From Planctomycetaceae bacterium (lineage in GTDB: Bacteria; Planctomycetota; Planctomycetia; Planctomycetales; Planctomycetaceae): a DNA stretch of 10,999 nt. The notes under the pieces are model-generated. The model was given only the letters and a program-made list of their open reading frames with translations, was not told where the DNA came from and made no database searches. The stretch spans positions 1 through 10,999 of the forward strand of contig JAGQQB010000089.1 of NCBI GenBank assembly GCA_020426425.1, read 5' to 3'. Below, piece after piece: positions 1-5,742 of the stretch; position 1 is the first letter of the stretch; the number at the start of each line of letters is the position of its first letter. Made by a program: the position numbers and the translations under genes.

Positions 1-2
1 TC

Positions 3-314
3 GGCTCCATCGAAGCGGCCAACAGCATCTACCTCAAACAGACACTGACCGAAGTTGCCTACGAAACCGCAAGGATCGCGGCAACGCAGGGGCATACGGA
101 ACAAGATGCCCGCACCAGGGCTGCGGAGATTCTCGCCGCCCGAGGCATCAGCGATGCGGTGGTCGAGATCACCCCCGCGATCGATGCGAACACCGCAGCG
201 GGTACCCCGATCACCATTCACATTACCGCCCCCTCAAGCAGTAACTCGATTGGCCCCCAGATGTACTTCCAAGATGCCACCATGTCCACGAATGTGGTCA
301 TGGTCCGATTGTAG
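3..314 (+). CDS. TadE-like pilus-assembly protein, C-terminal part (5' end outside window)
   Basis: An open frame enters from the left edge and ends at TAG 312-314, giving about 103 residues. It begins GSIEAANSIYLKQTLTEVAYETARIAA. This matches the segment just after the transmembrane helix of TadE-family minor pseudopilins, where a conserved glutamate precedes an asparagine-rich turn and a helix ending in A-Y-E-x-A-R. The rest alternates short helix and beta strands (ISDAVVEITP, TPITIHITAPSSS), as in the periplasmic part of TadE proteins. The N-terminal leader and membrane helix are missing because the window starts inside the gene. TadE proteins are inner-membrane, prepilin-peptidase-processed components of Tad/Flp pilus systems (family knowledge). 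The next gene, also Tad-like, starts 29 bases downstream on the same strand, so co-transcription is likely. The family call rests on motif resemblance and gene context. Confidence 0.75.
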   Translation, partial: GSIEAANSIYLKQTLTEVAYETARIAATQGHTEQDARTRAAEILAARGISDAVVEITPAIDANTAAGTPITIHITAPSSSNSIGPQMYFQDATMSTNVVMVRL

Positions 315-343
315 GCGCGAACCGCACTGCTGAGTGACAACCC

Positions 344-1531
344 ATGAAACCACTTCGCCTTTCCCTGCTTGAATCCAACACACCTGCGCCGGAGAACCGA
401 CGCGGCGTGATGCTGGTGCTGGCTTCGGTCGCCATTGTGATGCTGCTGGCCATGGCGGCGGTCTCGGTCGATGTTTCCTTCATGCAATTGACCCGCACGG
501 AACTCCGCGTGGCGGCCGACGCCGCTTCCAAGGCAGGTGTGGAAGCCCTGCAACGGACACAGGATCCGAACGCGGCGATTCAAGCAGCAATCGACATGGC
601 CGCCTTGAATACCGTTGCTGGTCGGCCCCTGATTTTGACGGCCAACGACATCGAACTCGGCTCGGCCCGACTGCAGACCGATGGCAGTTGGGCCTTCGAA
701 GCGAACGCCACTCCGCTGAATTCCCTCCGTGTGACCGCCACGATGTCGAACGACAACGCCAATGGCGCGGTCCCGCTGTTCCTCGCCGGTCTGTTCGGGA
801 CCGATTCGTTCACCCCGACCAAAGTCTCGACCGCGTCGAACATGCAGCAGGACATCTATCTGGTCATCGACCGCTCGCACTCGATGTGCTTCGACCTCAG
901 CGGGGTCGACTGGCAGTATCCACCCGGCACGAAGATGACGCCGCACCCCATCGTCAACCCACCGCATCCGGTGCATAGTCGCTGGGGGGTGCTGGTCAAG
1001 AGCGTGAAGCGCTACCTGGACATCGCCCAGCAATCATCGCCCAAGCCACGCGTTGGACTGATCACCTGGGGTTCGCAAATTGGCACGAACACCGCCGAGT
1101 ATTACTACACTCACCAGACGGAAGTCGCTGTCCGGCGTGATCAGGTGTTCACCACGCAGTACGGGAACATCCGCAGTCAGATCAGTGGCCGGAGTGAGAA
1201 GGTGATGCTGGGCGGAACGCACATGTCCGCCGGGATGTACGAGGCGTTCAATGCGCTCGACGACGCGAATCCGCTGGCACGGAAGATCATGATTCTGATG
1301 ACCGATGGTCAATGGAACGTGGGTGAAAACCCTGTCGATGTCGCCGCGATCGCGAAACAGCGCGGGATCATTATCCATACGATTACGTTCCTGCCAGGCG
1401 CAGAGCAGACCGCAATGGAACAAGTGGCGCAACTCACCGGCGGACAGCACTATCACGCCGAGGATGCCGCCGAACTCGAAGCGATTTTCGAGGAACTCGC
1501 CATGACCATGCCGGTCGTGCTCATCGACTAA
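344..1531 (+). CDS. TadG-like protein: N-terminal Tad membrane domain plus von Willebrand A domain
   Basis: The product has 395 residues. Residues 19-46 hold basic residues (RRG) followed by one hydrophobic helix, then VDVSFMQLTRTELRVAADAA at 42-61. This is the signature of the Tad/TadG N-terminal domain (Flp pilus assembly TadE/G-like), which anchors the protein in the inner membrane with the remainder outside. A VWA domain starts near residue 169. Its metal-ion-dependent adhesion site (MIDAS) looks complete: DRSHS at 176-180 (DxSxS), Thr292 in GGTHMSAG, and Asp321 in LMTDG. The core strands VGLITWGS and GIIIHTITFL and the closing helix AAELEAIFEELA are visible. The stretch 181-215 (WQYPPGTK and a proline/histidine-rich loop) is a longer insertion than in minimal VWA domains. 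Unlike TadE there is no Glu five residues after the glycine, so prepilin-type cleavage is doubtful. TadE-like genes lie on both sides, suggesting one operon. The likely role is pilus assembly, adhesion or surface binding. Confidence 0.85.
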   Translation: MKPLRLSLLESNTPAPENRRGVMLVLASVAIVMLLAMAAVSVDVSFMQLTRTELRVAADAASKAGVEALQRTQDPNAAIQAAIDMAALNTVAGRPLILTANDIELGSARLQTDGSWAFEANATPLNSLRVTATMSNDNANGAVPLFLAGLFGTDSFTPTKVSTASNMQQDIYLVIDRSHSMCFDLSGVDWQYPPGTKMTPHPIVNPPHPVHSRWGVLVKSVKRYLDIAQQSSPKPRVGLITWGSQIGTNTAEYYYTHQTEVAVRRDQVFTTQYGNIRSQISGRSEKVMLGGTHMSAGMYEAFNALDDANPLARKIMILMTDGQWNVGENPVDVAAIAKQRGIIIHTITFLPGAEQTAMEQVAQLTGGQHYHAEDAAELEAIFEELAMTMPVVLID

Positions 1532-1576
1532 CACAGTTCTCCAGTCACGACAAACCAACGTCAGCGAACCGATTTC

Positions 1577-2026
1577 ATGCGTCCCTTACGCTCACCACTG
1601 CGATCACACGCCACGCGGCCTCGGCGGCTTCGTCCGCCGCAGGACCGCCGTGGGGCGTTTACCGTGGAGTTGGCGCTGACTCTGCCGATCATGTTCGCAG
1701 TGCTGCTGAGCTGTATCGAATTCACTCGGCTGAATATCTTGCGCAATACGATGGAAAACGCCTGTTACGAAGGCGCTCGCAAGATCGCTGTGCCCGGCGG
1801 CAAAGCGGCAGACGCTGTGGCGACGGCTCAGGCGGAACTCAACGTCGTCGGCGCCCGCAACGCGGTGATTACCGTGACCCCGACAGTCATCACCGACATG
1901 ACGGCGGAAGTGACCGTCACAGTGGAAGTCCCCTTCGCGGACAACGCCTGGGTGTCACAATACATGGCTGCCGATGCCAACATCGTCCGCAGTTGCACGC
2001 TCACCCGCGAACGAATCACGCCGTAG
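1577..2026 (+). CDS. TadE-like minor pseudopilin
   Basis: The product has 149 residues and a strongly basic leader (residues 1-25, many Arg). RRGAFTVELALTLPI follows at 24-38, with Gly26 before the likely cleavage point and Glu31 at position +5 of the mature protein. This is the class of site processed by a prepilin peptidase, usually TadV in Tad systems. The hydrophobic helix spans about 32-46. The motif ENACYEGARKIAVPG at 59-73 is the conserved TadE helix, and it resembles the same region of the partial gene at the left edge. The C-terminal half is beta-rich and threonine/valine-rich. The gene starts 45 bases after the VWA gene on the same strand and is probably the last of that group, since 504 gene-free bases follow. 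No strong ribosome binding site is visible. The start was chosen because it keeps the basic leader just before the cleavage site. Confidence 0.85.
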   Translation: MRPLRSPLRSHATRPRRLRPPQDRRGAFTVELALTLPIMFAVLLSCIEFTRLNILRNTMENACYEGARKIAVPGGKAADAVATAQAELNVVGARNAVITVTPTVITDMTAEVTVTVEVPFADNAWVSQYMAADANIVRSCTLTRERITP

Positions 2027-2530
2027 CGGTTTGCACTTGAGTGAGCCACTGGACGTTCCTCTGTTCTCATGCAGTTTTTGAACTGCGGAAGAAGCAAAGT
2101 TGGGTCGGCGGTGACTTGAGGATACTCGGGGGGGGACTGCGGGTCGTGGGACTGATAACATCGCAGTGGGATTGTGGCGATTTGTTCGGAGCCGTCTGCT
2201 CCCAAAGTGCAGGGGATCTTCCGCCTGCTTTTTTGAAACGGTCGAGTAGAGGAGGGCCGCGGGCGGCTCTCCTTTACTCGACCGTGAGACTCCTGCTCAC
2301 CAAACCACAACCGGTTGGGAAACAGAGCCGTCAAGGGTGACCTGGAATTCACCGACGTTCGAGAGGCACGCACTTGAGCGCCCCGAGCGAACGGCACGAT
2401 TGTGCTGACTCCCATGGCTTCCGTATCGTGGAGTCTGGCGCAGCCTGCAGGTGGCCTCGCGTTTTTCCGTTGGCAGATTTCGCGCGACGTCGATCCTCCG
2501 CGAGTCACAACTTCAGCCCGACTTGTCCCT
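2027..2530. other. 504-base gene-free region between the tad-like genes and the M42 peptidase
   Basis: I see no convincing gene here. The plus-strand open stretches give arginine- and proline-rich, low-quality translations. The frame of the downstream peptidase stays open back to 2402, but the added 43 residues lack any family similarity. The region holds a small perfect 6-base inverted repeat at 2071-2086 (gcagtt / aactgc, loop tttg), 45 bases after the TadE stop, and the much stronger hairpin at 2238-2285. Neither is followed by a classic T-run. Promoters for the peptidase must lie here if it is not read through from upstream, but no clear -35/-10 pair could be picked. Confidence 0.6.
2238..2285. 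terminator. Strong long hairpin, possible terminator or structural repeat
   Basis: The arm cggtcgagtagaggag (2239-2254) pairs with ctcctttactcgaccg (2269-2284) over 16 bases, with one G-U wobble. An A-T pair adds one step outside (2238/2285). Inside, g-gccg pairs with cggc-t (five more pairs, one a G-U) around a four-base CGGG loop, giving about 22 pairs with no mismatch. The T-run at 2229-2234 lies on the 5' side. For minus-strand transcription it would come after the hairpin as A residues in the RNA, and for the plus strand no T-run follows. It is therefore not a textbook intrinsic terminator. It may end tad transcription by another route or be a dispersed repeat. Confidence 0.5.
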
Positions 2531-3607
2531 ATGTTCGACGAACTCTCCCAGCTCACGGCCCTCGATGCTCCTGTCGGGTTTGAGGAACCAGTGCTTGCCT
2601 GGATGGCAGATCGGTTGACCCGCAGTTGCGACCGCGTTGAATGTGATGTGCGCGGCAATCTGTACGCGTGGCAGGGGAATGAACCCAACGCGATGACGAT
2701 TATGGTCACCGCACATGCCGACGAGGTCGGGTTCATGGTGACCTCGGTCACACCGGCGGGATATCTGCGCGTTACGTTGTTGGGGTATCCCACCGTCATG
2801 GTGCTGCCGGGCCAGAGGGTACGCATCCTCACGCAAAATGGGTCGCTGCATGGGGTGTTCGGCGTCAAGCCGGGACACATTCTGTCCGGCGCCGAGGCGC
2901 GACAGGTGCCTGAACTCGGCCAGCTGTACGTTGATGTCGGAGCAACATCGGCTCAGCAGGCGGCGGAATGGGGAATTGAGCCAGGAACGCCCCTGGTGTT
3001 CGATGGACCACTTACGCAAACGGCCACACCAGGCCGCGTGTTTGGCAAGGCGGTCGACAATCGGATCGGGTGCCTCTGCCTGCTGGAGTTGGCACGACGC
3101 GTGAATACCATGCCCGATCTGGTTGCCAACGTGGTGTACGTGGTGACGGTGGAAGAGGAGATCGGCTTGCGCGGCGCGGCAGTGGCGACGGCGCACATAC
3201 GGCCGGATATTGTCCTCGCGCTCGACACCGTCCCCGCTGGTGGCACACCGGAATTGGGTGCGGAAGAACTTCCCTGGGAGATCGGCAAAGGCCCGCTGCT
3301 CAAGGTGCGGGAGACGCGCGGATTGTCGACGCATCGACCATTGCGGGAAATGCTGCGCAGGATCGCCGATCAGCACGGGATTCCCTATCAACTCATCGTC
3401 GACACAGCCGGCATTACTGATGGTACCGCCGCTCAGCAGGCATCCGGCGAGATTGCCGCCGCCGTACTCGGCATTCCGCGCCGCTATTCTCACTCGGCTG
3501 TCGAACTCTTCGATTTGTCCGACGCGGAAACCCTCGTGGACTGGCTGGCGCTGCTGCTCCCGGAGTTGACGTGTCGAGAGCCGTTGATGCGATACAAGTG
3601 CTTGTAG
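2531..3607 (+). CDS. M42 family metallopeptidase (glutamyl aminopeptidase / deblocking aminopeptidase / endoglucanase M-like)
   Basis: With the ATG at 2531 the product has 358 residues, the usual length for M42 enzymes, and begins MFDELSQLTALDAPVGFEEP, the typical opening of the family. The frame is open upstream to 2402, but that extension has no family character. Dinuclear metal and catalytic residues occur in the expected order: His62 and Asp64 in AHADEVGFMV, bridging Asp176 in GKAVDNRIG, Glu209-Glu210 in TVEEEIGLRGA (catalytic base and metal ligand), Asp232 in ALDT, and His321 in RRYSHSAVE. M42 enzymes are cytoplasmic, form large tetrahedral dodecamers and trim N-terminal residues from peptides (family knowledge). 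No signal peptide is seen. Some family members were historically named cellulases, so automatic labels may say endoglucanase. The yebC gene begins 126 bases downstream on the same strand. Substrate preference cannot be read from the sequence. Confidence 0.93.
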   Translation: MFDELSQLTALDAPVGFEEPVLAWMADRLTRSCDRVECDVRGNLYAWQGNEPNAMTIMVTAHADEVGFMVTSVTPAGYLRVTLLGYPTVMVLPGQRVRILTQNGSLHGVFGVKPGHILSGAEARQVPELGQLYVDVGATSAQQAAEWGIEPGTPLVFDGPLTQTATPGRVFGKAVDNRIGCLCLLELARRVNTMPDLVANVVYVVTVEEEIGLRGAAVATAHIRPDIVLALDTVPAGGTPELGAEELPWEIGKGPLLKVRETRGLSTHRPLREMLRRIADQHGIPYQLIVDTAGITDGTAAQQASGEIAAAVLGIPRRYSHSAVELFDLSDAETLVDWLALLLPELTCREPLMRYKCL

Positions 3608-3733
3608 GATCAATCTTGTCGGGAGGGATGCACTCCAGAACCCTTCAACGTGGCTTGATTCCGCTTCGCCGGTCCGATAAACGACGCACTGGCTGTTTTG
3701 ACATTCCTCCGCAAGAACGGAAACACTGCTTCG

Positions 3734-4492
3734 ATGGCTGGACACTCGCACTGGGCGAACATTGCTCACAAAAAGGGACGCGCGGACAAGAAGCGGGGCG
3801 CACTGTTCGGGAAACTGAGCCGCGCCATCATCGTCGCCGCCCGCAATGGGGGCGGCGATCCGGCCATGAATCTCGCCCTGCGCTACGCGGTCGACAAGGC
3901 GCGCAAGCAGAGCATGCCCAAGGACAACATCGAGCGGGCGATCAAGCGCGGTCTTGGCGAAACCGACGGAGCCGCCTTTGAAGAAATCCTCTACGAAGGT
4001 TATGGGGTCGCGGGAGTCGCCGTGCTGTGCGAGACCCTGACAGACAATCGCAAACGGACCGTCGACGAGGTCCGCAAGATTTTCGAAGTCTACGGTGGCA
4101 ACATGGGCAGCAGCGGCTGCGTCGCCTGGATGTTCGAACGCAAAGGACTGTTCGCCATTCCGCAGTCCGCCATCAGCGAAGAGGAATTGTTCGAACTCGC
4201 ACTCGAAGCGGGAGCCGATGACGTCACCACCTCCGGTGAGAACTTCGAAGTCACCTGTAGTCCCGACGTCTACCAGCAGGTGGCTGACGTATTCGAAACC
4301 AAAGGATTGCCGACCGAGGTTTCCGAAATTACTCGCATCCCCAGCAGTGTGGTGGAACTCGGTCTCGACGATGGACAGAAGATTCTCAAGCTGCTGGAGG
4401 CACTCGAAGACAACGAGGACGTCCAAAACGTCACCGCCAACTTCAGCATCCCCGACGACATCATGGTCGAGCTGATGGGCGACGACGACTAG
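3734..4492 (+). CDS. yebC: YebC/TACO1 family translation factor or transcriptional regulator
   Basis: The chosen start gives 252 residues beginning MAGHSHWANIAHKKGRADKK, the hallmark YebC N-terminus. The open frame reaches back to an ATG at 3698, but those 12 extra residues fall outside the family pattern. Further signatures are MPKDNIERAIKRG (61-73), YEGYGVAGVAVLCETLTDNRKRT (87-109), GGNMGSSGCVAWMFERKG (121-138), and NEDVQNVTANFSIPDD near the C-terminus. The C-terminus ends in an acidic tail (GDDD). YebC proteins were long annotated as DNA-binding regulators. The mitochondrial homologue TACO1 and recent bacterial work link them to translation of proline-rich stretches on the ribosome. The usual proline in the GYGPxG loop is Val92 here (GYGVAG). 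No good Shine-Dalgarno sequence precedes the start. The gene is convergent with the minus-strand gene ending at 4642. Confidence 0.95.
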   Translation: MAGHSHWANIAHKKGRADKKRGALFGKLSRAIIVAARNGGGDPAMNLALRYAVDKARKQSMPKDNIERAIKRGLGETDGAAFEEILYEGYGVAGVAVLCETLTDNRKRTVDEVRKIFEVYGGNMGSSGCVAWMFERKGLFAIPQSAISEEELFELALEAGADDVTTSGENFEVTCSPDVYQQVADVFETKGLPTEVSEITRIPSSVVELGLDDGQKILKLLEALEDNEDVQNVTANFSIPDDIMVELMGDDD

Positions 4493-4503
4493 AGAAGGGA
4501 ACC

Positions 4504-4545
4504 TGCCAGGCAACTCGACGCGGCAGCGAGGGATCGTTGCTGGCA
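4504..4545. terminator. Possible hairpin between convergent genes
   Basis: tgccaggcaac at 4504-4514 can pair with gttgctggca at 4536-4545, giving ten pairs with one bulged G and a 21-base loop. It lies 11 bases after the yebC stop, in the 149-base gap between yebC and the convergent minus-strand gene, where a terminator for one or both is expected. No T-run follows on either strand, so a function in termination is only suggested by position. Confidence 0.3.
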
Positions 4546-4641
4546 AGCGTGCATCCCAATCCCTCACCCGTGCCTGGGGCTGCAATCAAGCGTGCCGGAC
4601 GTTCGTAAACGCCACCTTAATCTGCGCTGCCCACGCGAACA

Positions 4642-5379
4642 TCACTGTGGGATTTCCCGACCCCGCAATGTCTGAAGACGCAATGGGCGCGGACCGTACT
4701 TGCAGTCGTATGTTCCCAGGATGATCGCGCCTGCTTGATAGTTGGCGAGCTTCTGTTTTTCGAACACGAACTGTTGACCAACTTGTAGAGTCAATTCGCC
4801 CTTTTCCACCTGCAGCCGCAGCGGCTGCGAGCCATTCCAGTCGAAACCAGGGAACTCGGTATGCTGGTTGGCGAGCGCCTTGCCACCACGAAATTCGGTA
4901 AGGAACCACGGCGAACTTGTCTTTTGCACCGCGTTGGAAAGGCAGTAGCCGTGCCCATCGGCCCAACCGACCAGCAAGAACCAGCCCCCTTGCCCTGCCT
5001 GTTCCATTCTTCCTTGCAGTTCAAACTGATTTGCCCGAGCTAGTTCCAAGACAGCATTCTTCCCACCGGTCCGCTGAATCGCACCCTGCACAATGCCCCA
5101 ATGCCCGTCGGCCACGAACTCGCCCAAAACGTGAGGATGGCCCGGAGCTGGACCGGTCAGTTGGAAGGCGTCGAGTTGAACGACCAAGTGCTTGGTCGTC
5201 AGCGGCTGAATATTACGTGACGCCCGTTGCGGTTGATGCAGAATCAGCCACTTGGCTGTCAATTCCGGCGCCGTGCGCACTTCGGACTCGGCCGCTTCCT
5301 GTGCGAAACTCGCGGTACAAAGCAGTGTTATCCACAAGGTACTCAGACCACCAAACCTGGCAATTCGCCCCAATTGCAT
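4642..5379 (-). CDS. Secreted beta-rich hypothetical protein, DUF1080 / concanavalin A-like fold suspected
   Basis: Starting at the ATG complementary to 5377-5379, the product has 245 residues with a clear signal peptide (MQLGRIARFGGLSTLWITLL, then CTASFA before Gln27). The frame is open further upstream to 5505, but those residues precede the signal peptide and are unlikely to be translated. There is no lipobox with a small residue before Cys21, so signal peptidase I cleavage is preferred. The mature part is strand-rich and resembles the jelly-roll seen in DUF1080 or LamG-like proteins: GHWGIVQGAIQRTGGKNAVL (92-111), then FELQGRMEQAGQGGWFLLVGW (119-139), PLRLQVEKGELTLQVGQQFV (186-205), and a closing AGAIILGTYDCKYGPRPLRLQ. 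No catalytic residues can be assigned. DUF1080 members include 3-keto-disaccharide hydrolases, but similarity here is structural-pattern level only. It is divergent from the diheme protein, also exported, so shared regulation is possible. Confidence 0.75.
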   Translation of the reverse strand: MQLGRIARFGGLSTLWITLLCTASFAQEAAESEVRTAPELTAKWLILHQPQRASRNIQPLTTKHLVVQLDAFQLTGPAPGHPHVLGEFVADGHWGIVQGAIQRTGGKNAVLELARANQFELQGRMEQAGQGGWFLLVGWADGHGYCLSNAVQKTSSPWFLTEFRGGKALANQHTEFPGFDWNGSQPLRLQVEKGELTLQVGQQFVFEKQKLANYQAGAIILGTYDCKYGPRPLRLQTLRGREIPQ

Positions 5380-5742
5380 TGTCGACCCTCGCAAACGATA
5401 GAAACCTTGCACTAGATATGAGACGGTATCAGGTCGCGGGAGCGATGTCCAAGAAACGCCGGGCCAAGCACATGCCCGTGGGTGCGTTTGATGAATGGTG
5501 GTCACCTCTTGCGGATCGGCAGCGGCTTCAACAGATCGCCGCCGGCGGCGCTGGCAGCGTCGGGGACGACCACCATCTGCTTAGATGCACTCCATGCCAA
5601 TTTCTGTCCCAACGGCCGTGAACGGGGTTCGGACCAGAGCGACGTTGACGGGCATCTTTTTCGCCAATTCGATCGGCGCGCGGATCGCGACCACGTACGA
5701 TCTGCTCGACTGAAGTCACTCCCCTTGATCAGAAAGATGCTG
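5380..5742. other. 363-base divergent intergenic region with a 42-codon open frame
   Basis: This is the region between the starts of two divergent genes for exported proteins, so promoters for both should lie here. No confident -35/-10 pair was found. The frame of the diheme protein is open through it, back to 5482, but the translation has no protein-like character. A separate plus-strand frame, 5585-5713, begins with ATG directly after an in-frame TAG and encodes 42 residues starting MHSMPISVPTAVNG and ending YDLLD, with GC-rich third positions. It stops 29 bases before the diheme start. It could be a leader-type small gene or a chance frame. No strong ribosome binding site precedes it. Confidence 0.35.

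Noticed and set aside
2402..2530. Upstream extension of the M42 peptidase to the ATG at 2402
   Set aside because: The 43 added residues lack similarity to the family, whereas the ATG at 2531 gives the normal length and opening.
1828..2880. 350-codon minus-strand open frame across the TadE end, the gene-free region and the peptidase start
   Set aside because: The translation is Ser/Arg/Pro-rich with no motif and overlaps two plus-strand genes; it probably reflects GC bias.
3698..3726. ttgaca at 3698-3703 as a promoter for yebC
   Set aside because: The -10 position 17 bases on reads aaacac, a poor match, and would leave almost no leader before the ATG at 3734.
2513..4585. 690-codon open frame on the minus strand opposite the M42 peptidase and yebC
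   Set aside because: It lies antisense to two strongly recognised genes; its translation is low in family character and arises from GC-biased third positions on the coding strand.
5528..5719. Minus-strand frames in the divergent region, one with a stretch VNVALVRTPFTAVGTE that looks protein-like
   Set aside because: The stretch is bounded by a stop at each end within about 45 codons and fits no family over a useful length; a decayed gene remnant cannot be shown.
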